DNA of 8,148 nucleotides from an uncultured Lautropia sp. (GTDB taxonomy: Bacteria > Pseudomonadota > Gammaproteobacteria > Burkholderiales > Burkholderiaceae_E). A model generated the notes under the pieces. That model was not told the DNA's origin and did no database searches. It saw only the letters and a program-made list of their open reading frames with translations. A program made the position numbers and the translations under genes. How positions within the stretch are numbered: position 1 is the first letter of the stretch; each line of letters begins with the position of its first letter. Below are positions 1 through 6,833 of the stretch, piece after piece. The stretch spans positions 1 through 8,148 of the forward strand of contig CALIXC010000029.1 in NCBI GenBank assembly GCA_938046755.1, in the 5' to 3' direction.

Positions 1-94
1 CCCGCTTGCCCCCCTTCCCGCCCTCTGTTTCGCCGGTATCCGTCGACACGACGGTCATGAGGTATTCGACACCAAACGCAACGCCCGCCCCTAC

Positions 95-1003
95 GTGGGC
101 CGCTTCGCCCCCTCGCCCAGCGGACCGCTGCATGCCGGCTCGGTGGTGGCTGCCCTGGCCAGCTACCTGGATGCACGCGCGCACGACGGCACCTGGCTGC
201 TGCGCATCGAGGACATCGACCCACCCAGGGTGGAGCCCGGCTCGGATATCCGCATTCGCCACCAACTGCAGTTCCTGGGGCTGCACTGGGACGCGCCGCC
301 CTGGTACCAGTCGGCGCGCGTGGACCGCTACCAGGCAGCCTTCGACTGGCTGAAGGAACAGGGGCATCTCTATGGCTGCGGCTGCACCCGCCGGGAGATC
401 ACCCAGGCCTGGCAGGCCCGTTGGCAGCAGATAATTCAGAATTCAGACGATACTCGTCTGGCCCAGATGCCCGAGGAAACGCCCTACCTGGGCACCTGTC
501 GCCATGGCCTGCCCCCCGGACGGCAGGCGCGAGCCTGGCGATTCCAGACGACCGAAGGAGACGTGGACTTCGAGGATCGCTGCCTGGGCTGGCAGCGACA
601 GCACCCTGCACAGGACTGCGGTGATTTTGTATTACGACGTGCCGATGGCGTCTGGGCTTACCAGCTGGCCGTGGTGGTGGATGACGCCGAGGCAGGCATC
701 ACCGACATCGTGCGCGGCGCCGACCTGCTGAGCTCCACCGGCCGACAGATGCAGCTTCAGCAGGCGCTGGGCATCCCGCACCCGCGCTACCTGCACCTGC
801 CGCTACTGATGGGTGACAACGGTCAGAAGCTCTCGAAGCAGAACGGCGCGCCCGGCATCGACGACTCGGGACGCATCAACCCCACCGTCATTCTGAATGC
901 AGCCGCCCAGGCCCTGGGGCTGCGCCCGCCCGGCAGCCGGGATCCGCAGCGCTGGCTGCACGCCGCCACTGAGCAGTGGCGGGAGCGCTTCGGCCCAGCC
1001 TGA
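95..1003 (+). CDS. gluQRS: Glutamyl-Q tRNA(Asp) synthetase (5' end uncertain)
   Basis: Truncated paralogue of glutamyl-tRNA synthetase, without an anticodon-binding domain. The family activates glutamate and attaches it to queuosine-34 of tRNA-Asp in the cytoplasm. Visible features: GRFAPSPSGPLHAG at residues 2-15 (the HIGH-like signature), RIEDIDPPR at 37-45, a zinc site with C95, C97, Y131 and C135, the family block VDDAEAGITDIVRGADLL around 195-212, and KLSKQ (KMSKS-like) at 245-249. The length of 302 aa is normal for the family (about 300). The segment between the CxC and the Tyr-x3-Cys halves of the zinc site is about 33 residues, against roughly 11 in the E. coli enzyme. The GTG start at 95 gives only one residue before the signature, has no Shine-Dalgarno, and the frame is open leftward to the window edge without another ATG, GTG or TTG. 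The true start may therefore be outside the window or hidden by a frameshift. The gene converges on the permease gene with a 4-base gap. Confidence 0.93.
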   Translation: MGRFAPSPSGPLHAGSVVAALASYLDARAHDGTWLLRIEDIDPPRVEPGSDIRIRHQLQFLGLHWDAPPWYQSARVDRYQAAFDWLKEQGHLYGCGCTRREITQAWQARWQQIIQNSDDTRLAQMPEETPYLGTCRHGLPPGRQARAWRFQTTEGDVDFEDRCLGWQRQHPAQDCGDFVLRRADGVWAYQLAVVVDDAEAGITDIVRGADLLSSTGRQMQLQQALGIPHPRYLHLPLLMGDNGQKLSKQNGAPGIDDSGRINPTVILNAAAQALGLRPPGSRDPQRWLHAATEQWRERFGPA

Positions 1004-1007
1004 GTGC

Positions 1008-2444
1008 TTACAGCACCACCAGACTCAGCAGCCAGATGAACAGGATCGCGACGATCCCCTGCATGGCCGTGGCCGCTGTCTGGGCCCGCAGGGCCTGGGC
1101 CACGCTCATGCGCGAGAACTGGGTGACGACCCAGAAGTAGGAGTCGTTGGCGTGAGAGACCGTCATCGCACCTGCGCCGATGGCCATCACGCACAGCAAA
1201 CGACCCATCTCGCTGTCCAGACCGATGGAAGCCATCAAGGGCGCCACCAGGGTGGAGGTCGTCACCAGCGACACGGTGCTGGAACCCTGCGCGGTCTTGA
1301 GCGCCGCCGCCACCACGAAGGGCATGAACACGCCCAGCCCCACGCTGGACAGCGTATGCCCCAGATAGCTGCCCACCGGGGTTTCCTTGATGACGGCCCC
1401 GAAGGCGCCCCCGGCCCCGGTGATCAGCAGGATGGGCGCCGCCAGCACCAGGCCCTGCGTGATCAGCGCACTGATGCGCTCGGCCCGGTCTTCACCCCGG
1501 ATCAGCAGCAGCGAGAACAGGAAGCCGATCAGCAGCGCACACAGCGGCTTGCCCAGGAAGGCGGCAGCCGTGAACAGCAAGCCGGAACCTAGCGGCCGCG
1601 ACGGGAAGGCAGCCACCGAGCCGATGCAGATCAGCGCGATGGGCAGCACGATCGGCATGAAAGCCATCAGGGGTGACGGCATCTGGGCATGACGGGTCTG
1701 ATCGGCAGATCCGTCGGTGTCGTCCGCATCGGCATAGCGCGTGGCGGCCACGGCATCGGCCGGTGATGAAGCCTCCCTGTCTGCGGCGTTCACCGAGCCC
1801 GCAGTGCTGACCTGCCTGGCAGCGCCCTCGCCCTGCGGCTGCTCATGAACGAAGCGATTGGCCCACAGCCAGCCGGCCAGGCAGGCGGGTACCGACACCA
1901 CCAGACCCATGACGATCACCAGCCCCAGGTTGTCGGCCAGGCCCAGGTTGCCCGCGGCCGCAATGGGCCCCGGCGTGGGGGGCACGAAGTTGTGCGTGGC
2001 GTACAGGCCGGTAGCCAGCGCCACGCTCATGGCGATGGAGGAGACCTTCAGGCGTTTCGCCAGCGTTTCCTTCAGCGAGTTGAGAATGACGTAGCCGGAA
2101 TCACAGAACACCGGAATGGAGACGATGGCCCCGATGACGGACATGGTGAGCGTGGGAAAGCGCTCTCCCAGCACCTTGATGACCGACTCCGCCATGACCA
2201 CCGCCGCGCCAGTACGCTCCATCACCAGCCCGATGATGGTGCCGAACACGATGACCAGGCCAATGCTGCCCAGGATGCTGCCGAAGCCGGTACCGACCGT
2301 GTCGGCGATCTTGGGCAGCGGCATGCCATAGAAGAAGGCCGTGAGGAACGCGGCCAGGACCAACACCAGGAACGGGTGCCACTTCAGCTTTGCCGTGCTG
2401 AAGACGATGAACGCGATGACGATAGCCAAGCCGATGATCGTCAT
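1008..2444 (-). CDS. GntP-family permease (gluconate/organic acid:H+ symporter type)
   Basis: Polytopic inner-membrane transporter of the GntP family, which imports gluconate and related sugar acids or hydroxy/amino acids (GntP, GntT, IdnT, DsdX) by proton symport. The 478-aa product is hydrophobic throughout and starts directly with a membrane helix (residues 2-15). Family signatures are SIPVFCDSGYVILNSL at 109-124 and HNFVPPTPGPIAAAG at 151-165. The usual length is about 440-450 aa. The excess comes from a hydrophilic Ala/Asp/Ser-rich loop at about residues 203-256. The ATG at 2444 is preceded by a GAGGGG Shine-Dalgarno a few bases upstream. It lies downstream of the helicase gene on the same strand, but has a candidate promoter and operator of its own in the 164-base gap. 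No sugar-acid kinase, dehydratase or regulator gene lies beside it, so the substrate cannot be named; gluconate is only the family default. Confidence 0.92.
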   Translation of the reverse strand: MTIIGLAIVIAFIVFSTAKLKWHPFLVLVLAAFLTAFFYGMPLPKIADTVGTGFGSILGSIGLVIVFGTIIGLVMERTGAAVVMAESVIKVLGERFPTLTMSVIGAIVSIPVFCDSGYVILNSLKETLAKRLKVSSIAMSVALATGLYATHNFVPPTPGPIAAAGNLGLADNLGLVIVMGLVVSVPACLAGWLWANRFVHEQPQGEGAARQVSTAGSVNAADREASSPADAVAATRYADADDTDGSADQTRHAQMPSPLMAFMPIVLPIALICIGSVAAFPSRPLGSGLLFTAAAFLGKPLCALLIGFLFSLLLIRGEDRAERISALITQGLVLAAPILLITGAGGAFGAVIKETPVGSYLGHTLSSVGLGVFMPFVVAAALKTAQGSSTVSLVTTSTLVAPLMASIGLDSEMGRLLCVMAIGAGAMTVSHANDSYFWVVTQFSRMSVAQALRAQTAATAMQGIVAILFIWLLSLVVL

Positions 2445-2464
2445 GATCCCCTCTTCTTTAGAAA

Positions 2465-2481
2465 TTGTCGTGTGATGACAA
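2465..2481 (-). promoter_or_regulatory. Operator-like inverted repeat before the permease gene
   Basis: The sequence shows TTGTC-N7-GACAA, perfect 5-bp arms with a 7-base spacer, ending 20 bases before the permease ATG. It covers the predicted transcription start (about 2474) and touches the end of the candidate -10 box. This position is typical of a repressor site. The half-site does not match an operator I can assign with confidence; a GntR-, LacI- or similar regulator is possible. Arms of this length can occur by chance, so position is the main support. Confidence 0.4.
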
Positions 2482-2509
2482 CTATAAAGAGATCAAATGA
2501 CGAAAGCAA
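2481..2509 (-). promoter_or_regulatory. Candidate sigma-70 promoter of the permease gene
   Basis: Read on the minus strand, TTGCTT (2509-2504) and TATAGT (2486-2481) are separated by exactly 17 bases. The -10 matches TATAAT at five of six positions; the -35 keeps only the TTG core. The predicted start near 2474 would give a leader of about 30 bases holding a good GAGGGG ribosome-binding site. The local sequence is AT-richer than its surroundings. Confidence 0.45.
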
Positions 2510-2534
2510 ACCTGGTACGTGCCTGCCCAATGAT

Positions 2535-2556
2535 GCCTTGCGTTGCAACGCAAGGC
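2535..2556. repeat. 22-bp perfect palindrome between helicase and permease genes
   Basis: Left arm GCCTTGCGT, centre TGCA, then the exact complement of the arm; both flanks break the symmetry at once. It lies 52 bases past the helicase stop and 90 bases before the permease ATG, centred about 70 bases upstream of the predicted permease transcription start. Neither strand has a T-run after it, so it is not a canonical intrinsic terminator. As DNA it could be an operator for a dimeric regulator; as RNA it would form a 9-bp hairpin with a 4-base loop at the 3' end of helicase mRNA. The sequence does not tell which. Confidence 0.7.
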
Positions 2557-2608
2557 GGTGACGATGGTTCAGAAACCGAAGGACGCCACCCGCAATCAGA
2601 AGCCGATA

Positions 2609-4249
2609 TCACCCTCCCGGCTTGCCCCCCAGCAGCACGGCCAGCTTATGCGAGGGATGGCGGATGGCGCTGGAAGGCGCACTGCCCCTGCGACCGGCAG
2701 CCGCTGCGGGTGCACCGCCCTGGATGACGGCCGGCGTGTCAGCGCTGGTACCACCTGCAGCCGATACCCGCCCCCGCCCCGACGCATCCGCACCGGCCGT
2801 GGCCGGTTCGCTGGGCACATAGGGCGCATGAAAGAGCGGATCATCGACCACGGGCTGCGGCGCAGGATAGCGGGCAGCGCGTTCGGCACTGGGCGCATGG
2901 CCGCGCAGGTTGCCCTCGCGGCGGCTACCGCGATCACGACTGGAACGCGACGGTGCGCCGATGCCACGCGAATCCCCGCTGCGTGCCGTCGCTTCGCCAC
3001 CGCCACGGTGGCCGCGACAGTCATCCCGACTGCGACGCTCGCCCCGGCCGCGAGCAGAAACCGGCAGCTGCAGCTCCTGCACGTCCAGCTTGCGTTTGGT
3101 GAGCTTCTCGATCTCGGCCAGCGCCTTCCGGTCGTGGTCGACCATCAGCGACAGCGCCATACCGGATGCGCCGGCACGGCCGGTGCGCCCGATGCGGTGC
3201 ACGTAGTCCTCGGGCGAATGCGGCAGGTCGTAGTTGATGACGGCCGGCAGCTCGGCAATGTCCAGCCCCCGGGCCGCCACATCGGTAGCCACCAGCACCT
3301 TAATCTCGCTGGCCTTGAAGCCATCCAGCGTCTTCAGGCGCTCCTGCTGGGACTTGTCTCCGTGAATGGCCTCGGCCAGGAAGCCTTCCTTCTGCAGATG
3401 CCGGGCCAGACGGCCGGCACCAATTTTGGTGTTGGAGAAGACGATGACCTGTTCGATGCTGCGCTCGCGGATGAGCACGCCCACGGCGTCACGCTTGAGG
3501 TCTTCGGACGGCACGTGGTAGACGGTCTGCTCGACGTTCTCGGCCAGTGTGTTGGGCCGGGCCACCTCGATGAGCTTCGGCTCGTTCAGGAAGCGCTTGG
3601 CCAGCTTGCGGATTTCGTCCGAGAAGGTGGCCGAGAACATCAGGTTCTGACGGCGCGGATTGAGTAGATTGATGATGCGCTGGATGTCGGGCAGGAAGCC
3701 CATGTCCAGCATCCGGTCGGCCTCGTCCAGCACCAGCAGCTGCACCTGCGACAGGTTCACCGACTTCTGCTGGACGTGGTCCAACAGCCGCCCGGGGGTA
3801 GCAATGAGGATCTCGACGCCGGTGCGCAGCGCATTGGTCTGCGGCTGCATGTCGACGCCACCGAAGACGGCGGTGGAGCGCAGCGGCGTGAACTGGATGT
3901 AGGTCTTGACATTGTCGTGGATCTGGTCGGCCAGCTCTCGCGTGGGGGCGATGATGAGCGCCCGGACCGGGTGGCGCGCCGGCGAGGCACTGTGACTGGC
4001 CAGCGGCATGAGCGCATTGATGATAGGCAGTGCAAAGCCGGCCGTCTTTCCAGTACCGGTCTGGGCAGCAGCCATCACGTCATGGCCAGCCAGAACCACC
4101 GGGATGGCCTGAGCCTGGATGGGGGTAGGCTTGGTGTAGCCGGCAGCGGTGACGGCCTTGAGCACGTCGGGATGCAGGTCGAAATCACTGAAGGTGATGG
4201 TGACCGGTTCCGGGGCGCCTTCGGGCGCGGGGGCAGTTGACAAAGTCAT
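2609..4249 (-). CDS. rhlE: DEAD-box RNA helicase, RhlE type
   Basis: ATP-dependent RNA helicase; RhlE-type enzymes act in ribosome assembly and RNA decay. All core motifs are present in order: Q motif region with F20 and the PTPIQ glutamine Q45, Walker A AQTGTGKT 62-69, PTRELA 102-107, TPGR 151-154, DEAD 175-178, SAT 206-208, ATDVAARGLD 321-330 and HRIGRTGR 351-358. The core ends near residue 390. A tail of about 150 residues follows, first rich in Arg, Gly and Ser (about 395-455, RGG-like, probably RNA-binding), then Ala/Pro/Gly-rich, and it ends in a HKLAVLLGGKPGG-like stretch. The total of 546 aa is within the range for long-tailed RhlE proteins of betaproteobacteria. The N-terminus runs about 18 residues further than the usual family start. 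No Shine-Dalgarno precedes the ATG; instead a TACAAT box ends 6 bases before it. The upstream gap to the kinase gene is 154 bases. RhlE rather than SrmB, RhlB or DbpA is judged from the motifs and tail type. Confidence 0.93.
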   Translation of the reverse strand: MTLSTAPAPEGAPEPVTITFSDFDLHPDVLKAVTAAGYTKPTPIQAQAIPVVLAGHDVMAAAQTGTGKTAGFALPIINALMPLASHSASPARHPVRALIIAPTRELADQIHDNVKTYIQFTPLRSTAVFGGVDMQPQTNALRTGVEILIATPGRLLDHVQQKSVNLSQVQLLVLDEADRMLDMGFLPDIQRIINLLNPRRQNLMFSATFSDEIRKLAKRFLNEPKLIEVARPNTLAENVEQTVYHVPSEDLKRDAVGVLIRERSIEQVIVFSNTKIGAGRLARHLQKEGFLAEAIHGDKSQQERLKTLDGFKASEIKVLVATDVAARGLDIAELPAVINYDLPHSPEDYVHRIGRTGRAGASGMALSLMVDHDRKALAEIEKLTKRKLDVQELQLPVSARGRGERRSRDDCRGHRGGGEATARSGDSRGIGAPSRSSRDRGSRREGNLRGHAPSAERAARYPAPQPVVDDPLFHAPYVPSEPATAGADASGRGRVSAAGGTSADTPAVIQGGAPAAAAGRRGSAPSSAIRHPSHKLAVLLGGKPGG

Positions 4250-4255
4250 GTCCCG

Positions 4256-4261
4256 ATTGTA
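4256..4261 (-). promoter_or_regulatory. Candidate -10 box giving a leaderless helicase transcript
   Basis: On the minus strand TACAAT (five of six matches to TATAAT) is followed by six bases, CGGGAC, and then the helicase ATG. With normal sigma-70 geometry transcription would start at or within a base or so of the A of ATG. There is no good -35 hexamer 16-18 bases upstream (the region reads as GC-rich, GGGT-like), so the promoter is only partly supported. The lack of any ribosome-binding site before this ATG fits a leaderless message. Confidence 0.4.
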
Positions 4262-4403
4262 GCCGAATGCCGCCTGAAACCCGCATGACAGGCCGTCCCG
4301 AAGCCCTCCGGGCCGTTGCGCGGGCGTTGCACCAGCCTCCTATGTCGGGGGCCTTGCCAACCCGTGCCGGAGACATGCGCGGCAGCGCCCAATACACGCC
4401 CCT

Positions 4404-6050
4404 TCATTGTGACTCTCGTGCATCGGGATCGGGAGGCAGCCAGGCGCGCACCCGCAACCCGGGATGCGCATTTTCCAAGGTAAGCCGGCCACCGTGGGCC
4501 TGGGCCACCAGGCGGCACAGATAGAGCCCCAGCCCCACACCACCGGCGTGGCGTGAACGCGCTGCATCGGGACGATGGAAGGGTTCGGCCAGCTTCGAGA
4601 GCTGTTCCTCGGGCACACCCGGCCCCCAGTCCCGAACTTCGATGACACAGCCGCCCGTGGGAATCCTGTCGATCCGCACCATGGCAATGGCATCCATGTC
4701 CGGTGCCACCGTATGGCCGGGGCCGGCTGCCGTATTGGTCGTAGCGATTCCGCCTTCATCAGGCATGGTGCTTCCAAACGCACCCTTCTTGTCGGAATCA
4801 TGCCCTCCTCCACCATGTCGCACGGCATTTTCCAGCAGGTTGCGCAGCAGCAGGCGAAGACGGGTGGCATCCAGCCACTGTGGCGGCAGCTCCGGCAGTA
4901 CATGAAGCGCGACCTGTACGCCAGGGTGGCGCTTCTGCAGCTCGGCGATAACACTGCGGGCCACGACGGCCAGGTCCAGACTTTCCCGCTGCAGAGCGAC
5001 ATGGCGGTCGGACAGGCGCTCGCTTTCCAGCAGATCCTCCACCAGGGCAGACATCTCCCGCAGGTCACGCAGCAGGGCCTCGCGTTGCGGCTGCACGTCG
5101 GGGTCGTCCTCGGACAGCAGCTCGGTGTGCAGACGCGCGCGGGTCAGCGGGCTGCGCATCTCGTGGCTGATAGCCAGCAGCAGGCTGCGCTTGGCATCCA
5201 GCATCTGCCGGATGTCCTCGCCCATGGTGTTGAGCGTCGTGGCCAGCTCGCCCAGCTCCCCGTGCCGCCGGGTCCAGGCAGCCGGGATGGGGTCGTCGAA
5301 GTTGCCCTGGCCGAAGCGGCGGGCACCGGCGCTGATGGCATCCAGCGGCCTGAGCGTGCGGCGCACGTACCACCAGGCCAGCAACGTCAGCAGCAGCAGC
5401 GCGGTCAACCCCCGGGCCAGCGGGTCCGAGCCATCATGCCGTGCCAACATGGCATGGCGGTCGATGCCGAACACGAGCTGATGCCCATCGGGCGTCGAGC
5501 GCTCGGTGATCTGCCTGATCTGCTGCCAGCCGGGGGGCTCGTCGGCCCATCCCCTCCCATCCCCGACACGGGCACCATGATGCCCCGTCCCGCGCTCATC
5601 ATGACGTTCTGTTCCGGACATGGGTCCATCCCACGATGGCCAACCCTCCCGCACACCGTCACCCTCATGCCCCCAGTCATGTCGAGGCTCCTGGGGGTGC
5701 GATGCCCATCGGATGACCGGTCCCTCGATGCGCACCGTCACCGGCAGGCGCTGCACCAGTGCACGGGCGCGTTCAACACTGGGATGGCCATCAACCGTGA
5801 TCTCCTCGGCCAGACGGTCGACATAATCGACCAGCAGCAGCTGGGCTGCCAGCTGCCAGCGCGTGGCCACCACCTGCCGAACGGCGCCGATGAACACGAC
5901 CATCAGCGCCGCTGCCAACACCAGAAACACCAGCACCATGCGCAGCTTGATCGAGAACGCCAGGCGTGCCGGAAGACCGCGCACCTCGGCAAGGAAGCTT
6001 CTCGTGAAGGCGCGCCCCCGGGCAAGCCAGCTCCTGGCGGCCTGCATCAT
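4404..6050 (-). CDS. Sensor histidine kinase with His-rich periplasmic insert (EnvZ/CpxA class)
   Basis: Inner-membrane sensor that autophosphorylates and passes phosphate to the regulator encoded just upstream. Order of parts: cytoplasmic N-terminus, TM1 about 38-58, periplasmic domain about 59-210, TM2 about 211-229, HAMP about 230-284, HisKA with the ISHEMRSPLTR H-box (phosphoacceptor H296), N-box RNLLENAVRH 403-412 (N404, N408), G1 box DWGPG 474-478, G2 box GGVGLGL 503-509. Two features are odd. Residues about 115-175 of the periplasmic domain are rich in His, Trp, Asp and Glu (His at 118, 124, 128, 150, 157, 158), suggesting metal binding. About 44 extra residues (413-456) separate the N-box from the next strand of the ATPase fold. 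At 548 aa it is longer than CpxA (about 457 aa), largely through these two inserts. The ATG overlaps the regulator stop as ATGA; a second ATG directly follows and has better spacing from AGGAGG. Confidence 0.95.
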   Translation of the reverse strand: MMQAARSWLARGRAFTRSFLAEVRGLPARLAFSIKLRMVLVFLVLAAALMVVFIGAVRQVVATRWQLAAQLLLVDYVDRLAEEITVDGHPSVERARALVQRLPVTVRIEGPVIRWASHPQEPRHDWGHEGDGVREGWPSWDGPMSGTERHDERGTGHHGARVGDGRGWADEPPGWQQIRQITERSTPDGHQLVFGIDRHAMLARHDGSDPLARGLTALLLLTLLAWWYVRRTLRPLDAISAGARRFGQGNFDDPIPAAWTRRHGELGELATTLNTMGEDIRQMLDAKRSLLLAISHEMRSPLTRARLHTELLSEDDPDVQPQREALLRDLREMSALVEDLLESERLSDRHVALQRESLDLAVVARSVIAELQKRHPGVQVALHVLPELPPQWLDATRLRLLLRNLLENAVRHGGGGHDSDKKGAFGSTMPDEGGIATTNTAAGPGHTVAPDMDAIAMVRIDRIPTGGCVIEVRDWGPGVPEEQLSKLAEPFHRPDAARSRHAGGVGLGLYLCRLVAQAHGGRLTLENAHPGLRVRAWLPPDPDARESQ

Positions 6051-6763
6051 GCCTCCTGCCGCCGCAGTGCCAGCGCATAGCCGACATTGCGCAACGTCTT
6101 GATGGCCACCAATGGCTCCAGCTTTCGACGCAGACGGCTGACAACGATATCCACGGCCCGACTGTAGAGATCCACCTCATGGCCTCGCAGCCGGCCCAGG
6201 ATATCGTCACGGCTGAAGACACGGCCCGGCTCGCGGGCCAGAATCAGCAGCAGTTCATATTCGGTGCCAGTCAGCGCCACTTCCTCGTCGTGACGCAGCA
6301 CACTGCGCCGGACGGGATCGATCACCAGCCCCTCGAAACGCAGCACCGAGGCATCCTCAGGGTGCACGCCAGCAGAATCCGCGCCGCCCCCCGAAGAAGC
6401 TGCGCGGAACCGCCGCAGCACCGTCTGCACCCGTGCCACCAGCTCGCGGGGCTCGAAGGGCTTGGGCAGGTAGTCGTCAGCGCCCATTTCCAGGCCCACC
6501 ACGCGGTCGGTCAGCTCTCCTCGCGCCGTCAACATGATGACCGGCACCTGGCTGTCCTTCCGGATCTGGCGGCAGACCTCGAAACCGTCCATCTCCGGCA
6601 GCATGATGTCGAGAATCGCCGCATCGAAATTGCCCTCCTGAAGCCGCGCCAGCCCCTTTGAGGGCGTGAACGCCTGCTCAAGTACCAGATCGAAACGCTT
6701 GAAGTACATGGCCAGCGGAGGCCCCAGCTGTTCGTCATCGTCGATCAGCAGCACGCGATTCAT
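6047..6763 (-). CDS. OmpR/CpxR-class DNA-binding response regulator
   Basis: Cytoplasmic transcription factor activated by phosphorylation by the neighbouring kinase. Receiver domain at residues 1-118: acidic pair D9-D10, phosphoacceptor D52 in ILDIMLPEMDG, T79 in MLTAR, K101 in LPKPF. A short Gly/Ser/Ala linker (122-138) is followed by a winged-helix DNA-binding domain (about 140-233) with LTGTEYELL at 164-172 and the recognition-helix region DLYSRAVDIVVSRLRRKL at 198-215, ending with the TLRNVGYAL wing. The 238 aa are normal for the family, and the style is nearest to CpxR/RstA. I chose the ATG at 6763 because it opens the receiver fold (MNRVLLIDDD) and has an AGGA site about 9 bases upstream. 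An in-frame extension to 6859 adds 32 residues with no domain character and crosses a terminator. The stop overlaps the kinase start by four bases, which indicates translational coupling. No promoter could be recognised in the 100-base gap upstream. Confidence 0.96.
   Translation of the reverse strand: MNRVLLIDDDEQLGPPLAMYFKRFDLVLEQAFTPSKGLARLQEGNFDAAILDIMLPEMDGFEVCRQIRKDSQVPVIMLTARGELTDRVVGLEMGADDYLPKPFEPRELVARVQTVLRRFRAASSGGGADSAGVHPEDASVLRFEGLVIDPVRRSVLRHDEEVALTGTEYELLLILAREPGRVFSRDDILGRLRGHEVDLYSRAVDIVVSRLRRKLEPLVAIKTLRNVGYALALRRQEA
6052..6057 (-). promoter_or_regulatory. AGGAGG ribosome-binding site of the sensor kinase gene
   Basis: A full AGGAGG lies inside the last codons of the regulator gene, followed by C and two consecutive ATG codons (6050-6048 and 6047-6045). 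Spacing is 1 base to the first ATG, which is too short for efficient use, and 4 bases to the second. The second ATG, overlapping the regulator stop by one base (TGATG), is therefore the likelier start. The protein would differ by a single methionine. Confidence 0.75.
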
Positions 6764-6833
6764 GGATTTATTCCTGGATGACAGAAAACGTCTGGACGGC
6801 CCCGCATCATCGGCCCCGCCCCGGCAAGACCAC

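Noticed and set aside
1000..1028. Hairpin options at the convergent ends of gluQRS and the permease gene (GTGCT/AGCAC and CTGAGT/ACTCAG)
   Set aside because: Stems are only 5-6 bp and no T-run follows on either strand, so a bidirectional terminator is not supported.
897..2561. Long + strand frames opposite the permease gene
   Set aside because: His/Gln/Arg-rich translations mirror the hydrophobic codons of the permease; no independent coding evidence.
2543..3667. 374-codon open frame on the + strand opposite the helicase gene
   Set aside because: Antisense to a helicase with every motif in order; it has no recognisable domain or ribosome-binding site.
4277..4322. GC-rich CCCG/CGGG hairpin between kinase and helicase genes
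   Set aside because: Short stems with no T-run; cannot be told from background in GC-rich DNA.
4575..6080. 501-codon open frame on the + strand opposite the kinase gene
   Set aside because: It is antisense to a gene with all kinase boxes intact; its product is low-complexity Gln/His/Arg-rich with no domain, as expected for a shadow frame in GC-rich DNA.
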